NCBI RefSeq assembly: GCF_900105185.1
Contig: NZ_FNTJ01000001.1
Span: 1,251,501-1,315,500, forward strand
Length of the DNA stretch: 64,000 nucleotides
DNA from: Pseudomonas saponiphila
GTDB taxonomy: Bacteria; Pseudomonadota; Gammaproteobacteria; Pseudomonadales; Pseudomonadaceae
Reading direction: 5' to 3'
A model generated the notes under the pieces. It was given only the letters and a program-made list of their open reading frames with translations. It made no database searches and was not told where the DNA came from. Shown here piece by piece: positions 46,229 through 53,563 of the stretch. The stretch's first letter is position 1, and every line of letters starts with the position of its first letter. The translations under genes were made by a program, and so were the position numbers.

Positions 46229-47158
46229 TTACCCGCCAACCCGCAGGCGCGCCATGTCCCGCAATGGCGGCGCGCCGAACAGCCGACTGTACTCGCGGCT
46301 GAACTGCGACGGGCTTTCATAGCCGACCCGATAACCCGCCGCCGAAGCCTCCAACCCTTCGGCCAGCATCAGGCGCCGGGCTTCCTGCAGGCGCAGCTGT
46401 TTCTGGTACTGCAACGGGCTCATGGCGGTCATGGCCTTGAAGCGATGGTGCAGGGTCGAGACGCTCAGGTTGACTTCCCGGGCCAGGTCATCGATGCGCA
46501 ACGGGTGGACGAAATTGCCGTTGAGCCACTTGATGGCCTGGTTGACCCGGTGGCCCTGGCTGTTGGCGGTGGCAATCTCATACAGGCGGTGGCCCTGGGG
46601 ACTGCGCAGCAGGCGATAGAGAATCTCCCGGCGCACCAGGGGCGCGAGCATGGCGATGTCTTTCGGGGTGTCCAGCAGGCGGGTCAGGCGCAGCACCGCG
46701 TCGAGCATCGCCGGGTCCAGACGTTCCACGTACAGGCCGCGCCCGGTGGGGCGGGTGGGTACGCCCAGGGGGCCGGCGTCGGCGATCAGCGCATTGATTT
46801 CGCCGGGGTCGATGTCCAGGCGCAGGGCCAGGATCGGCTCCTGCGGCGAGACGATTGCCACCTTGCCGCTCAGTGGCACGGAAACCGAGACCACCAGGTA
46901 ATTGAGCGGGTCGTAGTTGTAGCTTTCATCGGCCAGGCGCACTTCCTTGCGGCCCTGGGCCATGATGCATAGCGCCGGTTGTGCCAACACCGAGCCGAAG
47001 TGATGGGAGCTGCTGTGGCGCGAGACGAACAGCGAGTCGATGGCGGTGGCGTAGCTGCCGTCTTCGACGGTGTTGCGCGCGATGATCGCGGCCAGTTCCA
47101 CGCGCTGGCGCTCCATCTCCGGAGCCAGGGGCGGCGGCAGGGTATCCAGTGATGACAT
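46229..47158 (-). CDS. AraC-family regulator with AraC_N (PF06719-type) sensor
   Basis: A 309-residue regulator. The N-terminal domain (about 20-170) has the pattern LFVSRHSSSHHFGSVLAQPALCIMAQG seen in AraC proteins beside oxidoreductases. The C-terminal double helix-turn-helix (about 205-300) includes LAREVNLSVSTLHHRFKAMT and AGYRVGYESPSQFSREYSRLFG. It is divergent from the antibiotic-monooxygenase-like gene, with 328 bases between. Target unknown. Confidence 0.9.
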   Translation of the reverse strand: MSSLDTLPPPLAPEMERQRVELAAIIARNTVEDGSYATAIDSLFVSRHSSSHHFGSVLAQPALCIMAQGRKEVRLADESYNYDPLNYLVVSVSVPLSGKVAIVSPQEPILALRLDIDPGEINALIADAGPLGVPTRPTGRGLYVERLDPAMLDAVLRLTRLLDTPKDIAMLAPLVRREILYRLLRSPQGHRLYEIATANSQGHRVNQAIKWLNGNFVHPLRIDDLAREVNLSVSTLHHRFKAMTAMSPLQYQKQLRLQEARRLMLAEGLEASAAGYRVGYESPSQFSREYSRLFGAPPLRDMARLRVGG

Positions 47159-47486
47159 GGGGCGCCTCGGGGTGTTTGCAGTCGGCACAGCTTAAATTTG
47201 TGCAAGAGTCGCGGGTAGGCGAATCCTGCGTAAAACTTGCCTGATCCTGCTGCTTGCCCGCGCGATAGGCAAAATGCGCCGACGCTCGGGCGCGTCACTT
47301 GCTTGAAACACCGGTGTAACGCTTTTGCCCCCTTCCGCCGCCCAAGCGATGCAGGAAGCTGCTTGTCGCAGGATTGGGCAAATCAACAGCAGAAATCGAC
47401 TAACGCGCGAAAGGGCCCGCCCCGTATCGTTGATCCTGTCGCAGCCCGTCCCTGGCTGCCTCGACAACACCCTGGGAGGGTCGTAC
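47159..47486. other. 328-bp intergenic region
   Basis: Lies between divergent AraC and monooxygenase-like genes and should hold both promoters. A purine-rich GGGAGGG precedes the downstream gene. No convincing operator, RNA or gene was recognised. Confidence 0.45.
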
Positions 47487-47852
47487 ATGTCCACGCATAT
47501 TCCGCTCAGTCACATGGTCTTTGTCCGAGCTCGGGCCGGGCGCTCCAAGGAACTGGGCGCACGCTTGAGCAGCCTGATCGAGCCCTCGCGCCAGGCCAGC
47601 GGTTGCCTGCACTTTGCCCTGCAGCATTCGCAGTGCGATGCCGACCTGTGGCTGGTATCAGGCTTCTGGAGCAGCCAGCAGGCGATGACCGCCTATTTCA
47701 GCTCTCCGGCCATGGCGATCTTTACCGAGCTGGTGCAGGAGCTGGTGGTCAACAGCCTGGATTTTCATACCTTCAGCACGGTGTCGGCGCTGCAAGCCCA
47801 TGGCGAATACGCCCAACTGCAGCATGCACCGCTGCACAAGCTGGCCAGTTGA
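47487..47852 (+). CDS. antibiotic biosynthesis monooxygenase (ABM) domain protein
   Basis: Encodes 121 residues of the dimeric alpha-beta barrel ABM fold: MVFVRARAGRSKELGARLSSLIEPSRQASGCLHFAL (about 10-45), then DLWLVSGFWSSQQAMTAYFSSPAM. Such proteins are small quinone-forming oxygenases or stress proteins. GGGAGGG sits at a suitable distance from the ATG. It may be controlled by the divergent AraC protein. Confidence 0.85.
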   Translation: MSTHIPLSHMVFVRARAGRSKELGARLSSLIEPSRQASGCLHFALQHSQCDADLWLVSGFWSSQQAMTAYFSSPAMAIFTELVQELVVNSLDFHTFSTVSALQAHGEYAQLQHAPLHKLAS

Positions 47853-47894
47853 AGGTTTAGAATGGCCGACTTTTCATTGGCCAGGACTTGCAAC

Positions 47895-48134
47895 ATGGCA
47901 CGCAAAGAGTTTGCACACTACGAAGCTGTTTCCGCTGTGGTTCCCGGGGAGGGCGGATACAGCGCCGCCATCGCCGTCAAAGCCCTCGGAGCATCGGGCG
48001 CCCCGCGTTTTCACAAGGTCCTGGATCAGCAGAAGTTCAAGACCGCCCATGACGCCGACCAGGCTGCCGCGCAACAACTCGAACAGTTGGCCGACGTCGA
48101 TCAGGACGGCGAATTGAGCTGGAAAGCCGACTGA
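47895..48134 (+). CDS. conserved small hypothetical protein
   Basis: Encodes 79 residues beginning MARKEFAHYEAVSAVVPG and ending DVDQDGELSWKAD. It is soluble and acidic, with no signal peptide; the region around HKVLDQQKFKTAHDADQAAAQQL is probably helical. The ATG at 47895 was preferred to one 33 bases earlier. It lies 42 bases after the ABM gene and converges on the flavin reductase, 9 bases away. Function unknown. Confidence 0.65.
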   Translation: MARKEFAHYEAVSAVVPGEGGYSAAIAVKALGASGAPRFHKVLDQQKFKTAHDADQAAAQQLEQLADVDQDGELSWKAD

Positions 48135-48143
48135 TTCGCCGCG

Positions 48144-48773
48144 CTACTTGACCGCCCCCGGGCGGTGCATCTTGAACAATGCTTCCGGCCCCAGCTGGAA
48201 GTAATCCGCCGGCCCGCCGCCGCGCAGAATCGGCTCTGCCGCGGCGGTGTCGTAAATCCCGTCCTTGAGCAGCCACTTGGCGATGTGCACGGCGACCACC
48301 TCGCCGAGGATCAGCCAGCTTGGCACCAGCTCCTTGTCCGCCCGCTGCAATTGAATGATCTGGGTGACCTTGCACTCGAAGGACACCGGGCTCTCGGCTA
48401 CCCGCGGCACACTGATGACCTTCGACGCCACGGGCGTCAGGCCGGACAGGGCGAACTCGTCGACCTCGGGGGCAACCGCGGCGCAGCTCTGGTTCATCTG
48501 CTCGGCCAGTGGCCGGGTGGCCAGGTTCCAGGCGAATTCACCGGTGGCCTCGATGTTGTTCAGGCTGTCTTTGCGCCCGACGCTGGAGAACCCGATGATC
48601 GGCGGAATGTAGTTGAAGGCATTGAAGAAGCTGTAGGGCGCTAGGTTCAGCCGGCCTTGTGCATCCTGGGAGGAGATCCAGCCGATGGGACGCGGGCCGA
48701 CGATGGCATTGAACGGGTCATGGGGCAGACCATGGCCCAGGGCGGGTTGGTAGAAGTGGATATCGTCGGACAT
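48144..48773 (-). CDS. flavin reductase family protein (FMN-binding split barrel)
   Basis: Encodes 209 residues. The flavin-reductase-like motif AIVGPRPIGWISSQDAQGRLNLAPYSFFN lies at about 23-51 (the PRPI-W pattern binds FMN), followed by PPIIGFSS and the NLA region. It is a flavoredoxin-type FMN protein or NAD(P)H:flavin oxidoreductase. No two-component monooxygenase partner is evident apart from the nearby ABM gene. Confidence 0.9.
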   Translation of the reverse strand: MSDDIHFYQPALGHGLPHDPFNAIVGPRPIGWISSQDAQGRLNLAPYSFFNAFNYIPPIIGFSSVGRKDSLNNIEATGEFAWNLATRPLAEQMNQSCAAVAPEVDEFALSGLTPVASKVISVPRVAESPVSFECKVTQIIQLQRADKELVPSWLILGEVVAVHIAKWLLKDGIYDTAAAEPILRGGGPADYFQLGPEALFKMHRPGAVK

Positions 48774-48892
48774 GGCTCAAGGTTCCTGCTGTGGGGCGAG
48801 TGAAGGGCGCCATAGTGCAGTGAGCACTGCTCGAATTCCAGCGTTCCAACCCCCGGCTCGGACCGCTGATGGAGGATCTTTGCGCAGCACAA

Positions 48893-48919
48893 AAGACTAA
48901 GCCCGGCCGAAGCCGGGCT
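48893..48919 (-). terminator. terminator after the repeat-protein gene
   Basis: On the minus strand AGCCCGGC/GCCGGGCT is followed by TAGTCTTTT, 20 bases beyond the stop codon. Confidence 0.6.
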
Positions 48920-48938
48920 GTGATGTCAGGTGAATCGA

Positions 48939-49391
48939 TCAACTGATGGTGGCGGAACCGGTACGGTCGTAGCCATCGGCAGCGAAGGTGGCGGAACCGG
49001 TGCGGTCGTAGCCGTCTTCAGCGAGGGTGGCGGAACCGGTGCGGTCGTAACCATCGGCAGCGAAGGTGGCGGAACCGGTGCGGTCGTAGCCGTCTTCAGC
49101 GAGGGTGGCGGAACCAGTGCGATCGTAACCATCGGCAGCGAAGGTGGCGGAACCGGTGCGATCGTAGCCGTCTTCAGCGAAGGTGGCGGAACCGGTGCGG
49201 TCGTAGCCGTCTTCAGCGAGGGTGGCGGAACCGGTGCGGTCGTAACCATCGGCAGCGAAGGTGGCGGAACCAGTGCGGTCGTAACCATCGGCAGCGAGGG
49301 TGGCGGAACCAGTGCGGTCGTAGCCATCGGCTGCGAAGGTGTTGGCAGCCAGTACCGACAGGGTCAGGGCGAGGATCAGTTTGGTTTTCAT
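48939..49391 (-). CDS. exported protein consisting entirely of ten 13-residue tandem repeats
   Basis: A 150-residue precursor. Residues 1-20 (MKTKLILALTLSVLAANTFA) are a signal peptide; the remaining 130 residues are exactly ten copies of [AE]DGYDRTGSAT[LF]A, the last ending ATIS. Variation is confined to the first residue (Ala or Glu) and residue 12 (Leu, Phe, or Ile in the last copy). The signal-peptide cleavage junction TFA|ADGYD is identical to junctions between repeats. There are no cysteines. The gene is monocistronic, with its own terminator. It lies between a flavin reductase and a membrane protein. Function not recognised; it could be a structural exported peptide, a peptide precursor or a cell-surface decoy. 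Confidence 0.85.
   Translation of the reverse strand: MKTKLILALTLSVLAANTFAADGYDRTGSATLAADGYDRTGSATFAADGYDRTGSATLAEDGYDRTGSATFAEDGYDRTGSATFAADGYDRTGSATLAEDGYDRTGSATFAADGYDRTGSATLAEDGYDRTGSATFAADGYDRTGSATIS
48942..49331 (-). repeat. ten direct 39-bp tandem repeats inside the exported-protein gene
   Basis: Ten in-frame 39-bp units fill 390 bases exactly. DNA identity between units is very high, with a few third-position changes (for example CCGGTGCGGTCG versus CCAGTGCGATCG), suggesting recent amplification or gene conversion. Copy number is expected to vary. Confidence 0.95.
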
Positions 49392-49777
49392 GGCAGTGTC
49401 TCCGGGTTCGTTGAGGTGTTTGCGTTGGGCTTGATGTGAATCCTACTCCGGTAAATTTGATTAAAAAGCGCAAATAAATGCTTATTAAAATCGAATTTAT
49501 CGATGCGTGTAGGGGCGTCACTCACCGCCGATCAGCGCATTCAGGCCTCACTACAGATACGGACCAAGTCGCAACTTGGATTCAGTAGCAGACTAAGAAA
49601 TCGGCATTAACTGATCGTTAATGGCTCAGTCCACGGGCAGGAAAGGATTAAAAGAAACCATCAACGGTTTTTTCATTCGGCCCCGACCTATTTTTCACCC
49701 CCGAGCCTTCAGCCTTCGCGCAGGTCTGCAATCCACGACAGGCCATTTCGAATGCGACCCTTGGAGCTCCTTGATCA
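49392..49777. other. 386-bp intergenic region before the four-repeat membrane protein
   Basis: Unusually AT-rich around 49440-49500 compared with the surroundings. It holds the promoter region of the repeat-protein gene and, at 49686-49698, a ColR-box-like site facing the membrane-protein gene. No gene was recognised. Confidence 0.5.
49686..49698 (+). promoter_or_regulatory. ColR-box-like site upstream of the four-repeat membrane protein
   Basis: ACCTATTTTTCAC, with the same AC-N3-TTTTTCAC pattern as the site before the LTA-synthase-like gene, 79 bases before the start codon. Confidence 0.45.
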
Positions 49778-50533
49778 ATGAACAAACTTCCCCAGATCAC
49801 CCTGGCCTTCTGGGTCATGAAAATCTGCGCGACAACCTTGGGGGAAACCGCCGGTGACCTGCTGTCGATGACCCTGAATGTCGGATACGCCATCAGCTCG
49901 ATGATCCTGATCAGCGTATTCCTGCTGACCCTGATCACCCAGCTGTGGTCCAAGACCTACAACCCGGTGCTGTACTGGATCGTGATTCTCTCCACCAGCA
50001 CCGCCGGCACCACCATGTCGGACTTCATGGACCGTACCCTGGGCCTGGGCTATGCCAGTGGTTCGCTGATCCTGATCGGGATTCTGCTGGCGATCTTCGC
50101 CGCCTGGCGCCTGAGTGGCGATTCGCTGAACGTCAACAAGATCCAGACCTTTCGCGGCGAGCTGTTCTATTGGATGGCGATCCTGTTTTCCAACACCCTG
50201 GGCACCGCACTGGGCGATTACCTGGCGGACGATTCGGGGCTGGGCTTTGCCGGCGGGGCGTTGCTGATCGGCTCGACCATTGCCGTGGTGGTCCTGCTCA
50301 AGTACTGCACCAGGCTCTCGTCGGTGTTGCTGTTCTGGGTGGCCTTCGTGCTGACCCGGCCGTTCGGCGCGACCCTGGGCGACTTCCTCACCAAGTCCCA
50401 TGAAAAGGGCGGCCTGGATTTCGGCACCATCGGCTCGTCGGCGGTACTGGCGGGGATTCTGCTGGTGATGATCGTCGGCGCATCCTGGGCGCAGAACCGC
50501 TACGCGCGCCAAGGCGCTGCCGAACTGTCCTGA
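49778..50533 (+). CDS. COG4705-type integral membrane protein with fourfold acidic repeat
   Basis: A 251-residue protein with about eight transmembrane segments. Four internal repeats each place an acidic or hydroxyl pattern at a membrane edge: TLGETAGD (20-27), TAGTTMSD (75-82), TLGTALGD (140-147) and PFGATLGD (195-202); the first three are followed by a G-[LV]-G-[YF]-A turn and the last by a looser glycine-rich version. The conserved Asp in each repeat suggests a cation-handling or transport role, but no function is established to my knowledge. The start follows GGAGCTCCTTGATCA. It is transcribed alone. Confidence 0.82.
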   Translation: MNKLPQITLAFWVMKICATTLGETAGDLLSMTLNVGYAISSMILISVFLLTLITQLWSKTYNPVLYWIVILSTSTAGTTMSDFMDRTLGLGYASGSLILIGILLAIFAAWRLSGDSLNVNKIQTFRGELFYWMAILFSNTLGTALGDYLADDSGLGFAGGALLIGSTIAVVVLLKYCTRLSSVLLFWVAFVLTRPFGATLGDFLTKSHEKGGLDFGTIGSSAVLAGILLVMIVGASWAQNRYARQGAAELS

Positions 50534-50546
50534 TCTGTCCAGCCTT

Positions 50547-50570
50547 TGTAGGAGCCGGCTTGCCGGCGAA
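50547..50570. repeat. single REP copy
   Basis: A single GTAGGAGCCGGCTTGCCGG copy between convergent genes. Confidence 0.75.
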
Positions 50571-50584
50571 AGCTTCCCCACAAA

Positions 50585-50629
50585 ACGCGAAAAAGCGCCC
50601 GGGCCTTGCACCCGGGCGCTGTTGTTTTC
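50585..50629. terminator. bidirectional terminator between the membrane-protein gene and kgtP
   Basis: AAAAAGCGCCCGGG, a loop, then CCCGGGCGCTGTTGTTTT; it can end both convergent transcripts and touches the end of the transporter gene. Confidence 0.85.
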
Positions 50630-51950
50630 AGTCGGTCTCGATCCGTGAATGCTTGCGAGTGTCTTTCATGGTGGCGTAGACCAGCAGCGAACAGGCGATG
50701 CAGGCGGTGACGTACCAGTAGTAGCCGGTTTCCATGCCGATGCTCTTGAACCACAGGGCGATGTATTCGGCGGTGCCGCCGAAGATCGACACGGTCAGTG
50801 CATAGGGCAGGCCCACGCCCAGGGCGCGGATTTCCGTGGGGAACAGCTCGGCCTTCACGACCGCGTTGATCGAGGTATAGCCGCTGACGATGATCAGCGC
50901 CGCCATGATCAGGAAGAACGCGCCCCACCAGGTCTGGATGGTGTGCAGGGTGGTGAGGATCGGCACGGTGAACAGGGTGCCGAGGATGCCGAAGGCGATC
51001 AGGATCGGCCGCCGGCCGACCTTGTCCGAGAGCGCACCGATCACCGGCTGCAGGCACATGAACAGGAACAACGTGGCGGCAGAAATGGTGGTGGAGTCGG
51101 AGATGCTCATGCCGACGGTGTTCACCAGGTATTTCTGCATGTAGGTGGTGTAGGTGTAGAAGGCCAGGGTGCCGCCCATGGTCAGGCCGACCACGGTCAT
51201 CAACTCCTTGGGATGACGCAGCAGGGTGCGCATCAGGCTTTCTTTCGGCTTTTCCTTCTTCTTGGTGAAGGACTCGGTTTCTTCCATGCCGCGACGCAGG
51301 TACAGCGCTACCACGGCACACAGGGCGCCGATGCCGAACGGAATCCGCCAGCCCCAGGATTGCAGCTCCTCGGTGGTCAGGATGTTCTGCAGCACGATCA
51401 GTACCCCCAGGGCGATGAGCTGGCCGGAGATCAGGGTCACGTACTGGAAGCTGGAGAAGAAGCCGCGACGTTCCTTGGTCGCCATCTCGCTGAGGTAGGT
51501 GGCCGAGGTGCCGTATTCACCGCCTACCGACAGGCCCTGCATCAGGCGCGCCAGCACCAGCAGGATCGGGGCGCCGACGCCGATGGTTTCGTAACCCGGG
51601 GTCAGGGCGATGATCAGCGAGCCGAAGCACATCAGCAGCACCGACGCCATCAACGCGGCCTTGCGGCCTTTGCGGTCGGCGTACAGGCCCATCAGCCAGC
51701 CACCGATCGGGCGCATCAGGAAGCCCACGGCGAAGATCGCTGCGGTGTTCAACAGTTGCGCGGTGGTGTCGCCCTTGGGGAAGAAGACCTTGGCGAAGTA
51801 CAGCGAGAAAGCGGCGTAGACGTACCAGTCGTACCACTCGACCATGTTGCCCACGGAGCCGCTGAAGATCGATTTCAGACGGCTGGCGGTGGTCTTTTCT
51901 GTGGCGGGCGCAGCCGCCGACCCAGCAGGCAGGGTATTAGAGATATCCAT
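50628..51950 (-). CDS. kgtP: MHS-family MFS transporter, probable alpha-ketoglutarate/C5-dicarboxylate permease
   Basis: A 440-residue, 12-TMS proton symporter of the metabolite:H+ symporter (MHS) group. Motifs are GNMVEWYDWYVYAAFSLYFAK at about 33-53, RPIGGWLMGLYADRKGRK (motif A), and RLMQGLSVGGEYGTSATYL. It resembles KgtP and P. aeruginosa PA5530. A sigma-54 promoter lies 61 bases or more upstream, and the MifR/MifS-like two-component genes follow, which in P. aeruginosa control alpha-ketoglutarate use. AAGGATC precedes the ATG. Confidence 0.87.
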   Translation of the reverse strand: MDISNTLPAGSAAAPATEKTTASRLKSIFSGSVGNMVEWYDWYVYAAFSLYFAKVFFPKGDTTAQLLNTAAIFAVGFLMRPIGGWLMGLYADRKGRKAALMASVLLMCFGSLIIALTPGYETIGVGAPILLVLARLMQGLSVGGEYGTSATYLSEMATKERRGFFSSFQYVTLISGQLIALGVLIVLQNILTTEELQSWGWRIPFGIGALCAVVALYLRRGMEETESFTKKKEKPKESLMRTLLRHPKELMTVVGLTMGGTLAFYTYTTYMQKYLVNTVGMSISDSTTISAATLFLFMCLQPVIGALSDKVGRRPILIAFGILGTLFTVPILTTLHTIQTWWGAFFLIMAALIIVSGYTSINAVVKAELFPTEIRALGVGLPYALTVSIFGGTAEYIALWFKSIGMETGYYWYVTACIACSLLVYATMKDTRKHSRIETD

Positions 51951-52011
51951 GACGGATCCTTCTATTCATTGTTTTTGTGGAGCGCGCGCAAGCGCAGCCT
52001 GCAGGGGCTGT

Positions 52012-52027
52012 AGCAGGACCTGTGCCA
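52012..52027 (-). promoter_or_regulatory. sigma-54 (-24/-12) promoter of the transporter gene
   Basis: The minus strand reads TGGCACAGGTCCTGCT. GG and GC are separated by exactly 10 bases and the -24 box is the full TGGCAC. Transcription would begin near 52000, giving a leader of about 50 bases. Confidence 0.85.
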
Positions 52028-52079
52028 AGGGTGAAATGCCCGGAATAGAGGGGTTTGATCGGTGGTGATGAGCGGAAAT

Positions 52080-52108
52080 CCGCCTATGGAGGCCTGTCGG
52101 GTAGGCGG
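52080..52108 (-). promoter_or_regulatory. candidate enhancer (activator) site upstream of the sigma-54 promoter
   Basis: CCGCCTA and TAGGCGG form a perfect 7-bp inverted repeat with a 15-base spacer, about 80-110 bases before the expected transcription start. This is a suitable place for a MifR-like activator to bind. By-eye call. Confidence 0.4.
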
Positions 52109-52196
52109 GAAATTGCCGAAATGAACGTGGCCCCTGGGAGGCGCGTTCGGCAGGCGTGCCGTTTGCGGGTGGGGCTGCACCTGGCTTGTGGGCCTG

Positions 52197-52220
52197 TTCG
52201 CCGGCAAGCCGGCTCCTACA
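52197..52220. repeat. single REP copy
   Basis: TTCGCCGGCAAGCCGGCTCC, the inverse of the GTAGGAGCC-type REP, just after the mifR stop. Confidence 0.75.
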
Positions 52221-52228
52221 GGCGGGGG

Positions 52229-53563
52229 TTATTCGTCTTTGAGGAACATTTCCCGGGTCAGGCCGTGACGCTGCATTTTTTCATTCAGGGTCCGGCGTGG
52301 CAGTTGCAGTTCGTTGAGTACGGCCTTGATCTCGCCCTTGTGGCGGGTCAGGGCGGCGCGCAGGCATTGGGCCTCGAAAGCTTCCTGCTGCGCGGCCAGG
52401 GAGGGGCCGGCTTCGAGGACGTCGGCCTGCGGCTCACCGAGGCCCAGCACCTGACGCTCGGCGGCGTTGGCCAGTTCGCGCACGTTGCCCGGCCAGTCAT
52501 GGCTGAGCAGGCGACTCAACTGCGGACCGTTCAAGGGCGCGACGCTGCGCCCCAGGCGCTCGGCGGCGGCCCGGGCGAAGTGCTCGTAGAGCTGTGGAAT
52601 GTCTTCGCGACGCTCGCGCAAGGGCGGCAGGCGCAGTTCGGCCACGGTCAGGCGATAGGCCAGGTCTTCGCGGAAACGTCCGGCTCGGGCTTCCTCTAGC
52701 AGGTCGGGCTTGGTGGCGGCGATCACCCGCAGGTCGACCTTGATGCTCTGGTTGGCCCCCAGGCGTTCCAGCTTCTGTTCCTGCAACACCCGCAGCAGCT
52801 TGACCTGCTGGGCCAGGGGCATGCTTTCGATCTCGTCGAGAAACAACGTGCCGCCGTCGGCGTATTCCAGCTTGCCGATGCGCTTGCCCTGGGCGCCGGT
52901 GAAGGCACCGCTTTCATGGCCGAACAGTTCGGCTTCGAACAGCTGCTCGGGGATCGCCGCGCAGTTCAGGGCCACGAAGGGTTTGCCGGCCCGGGGGCCG
53001 AAATCATGCAGGCAACGGGCAACCAGTTCCTTGCCACTGCCGGTTTCGCCGCGGATCAGCACGTTCACCGGCAGGGCGGCCAGGTCCAGCACTTGGCGGC
53101 GCAGGGTCTGCAGGGCCCGGGACGCGCCGAGCAAGGTGGCGTCGAGCTTGGCCCGGCTGTCGGCCTGCTGGTGCAGATGGCGGTTCTCCAGCACCAGGCG
53201 GCGCTTGTCCAGGGCCCGGCGCAGGCTGCTGAGCAGGGTATCGGGGCTGAAGGGTTTTTCCAGGAAGTCATAGGCGCCGTCGCGCATGGCCTCCACCGCC
53301 ATGGGTACATCACCGTGGCCGGTGAGCAGGATGATCGGCAGGTCAGGGTCCAGGCGCTGGACCTGGGTCAGCAGTTCCAGGCCACTGATACCGGGCATGC
53401 GCACGTCGCTGAGGATCACCCCGGGAAAGTTCTTCGGCAGGTGCGCCAGGCAGTCCTCGCCACGGCTGAACAGCTGGACGCTGAACCCCGAGAGGCTCAG
53501 CCACTGCTCGACGGCGCTGCGGATACTGGCTTCGTCATCCACCACCATCACCGAGTTCAGCAT
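52229..53563 (-). CDS. mifR: sigma-54-dependent response regulator (MifR/DctD-like)
   Basis: Encodes 444 residues: a receiver domain (1-120, phosphoacceptor Asp in VILSDVRMPG), an AAA+ domain (about 140-380) with Walker A GETGSGKE and the sigma-54 contact loop ESGAFTGA, and a C-terminal Fis-type helix-turn-helix (about 400-440, LNELQLPRRTLNEKMQ). It overlaps mifS by 7 bases, kinase first. The adjacent transporter gene has a -24/-12 promoter, fitting its role as activator. DctD is the alternative name, depending on ligand. Confidence 0.88.
   Translation of the reverse strand: MLNSVMVVDDEASIRSAVEQWLSLSGFSVQLFSRGEDCLAHLPKNFPGVILSDVRMPGISGLELLTQVQRLDPDLPIILLTGHGDVPMAVEAMRDGAYDFLEKPFSPDTLLSSLRRALDKRRLVLENRHLHQQADSRAKLDATLLGASRALQTLRRQVLDLAALPVNVLIRGETGSGKELVARCLHDFGPRAGKPFVALNCAAIPEQLFEAELFGHESGAFTGAQGKRIGKLEYADGGTLFLDEIESMPLAQQVKLLRVLQEQKLERLGANQSIKVDLRVIAATKPDLLEEARAGRFREDLAYRLTVAELRLPPLRERREDIPQLYEHFARAAAERLGRSVAPLNGPQLSRLLSHDWPGNVRELANAAERQVLGLGEPQADVLEAGPSLAAQQEAFEAQCLRAALTRHKGEIKAVLNELQLPRRTLNEKMQRHGLTREMFLKDE

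Noticed and set aside
48942..49331. Considered as a CRISPR-like array
   Set aside because: The units are contiguous with no unique spacers and lie in frame within a secreted-protein gene; there are no cas genes.
48930..49439. A Gly/Val/Thr-rich 169-codon frame on the plus strand and a Pro/Val-rich 133-codon minus-strand frame through the 39-bp repeats
   Set aside because: A stop-free 39-bp unit repeated in frame opens several frames automatically. Only the minus-strand frame with signal peptide and terminator makes sense.
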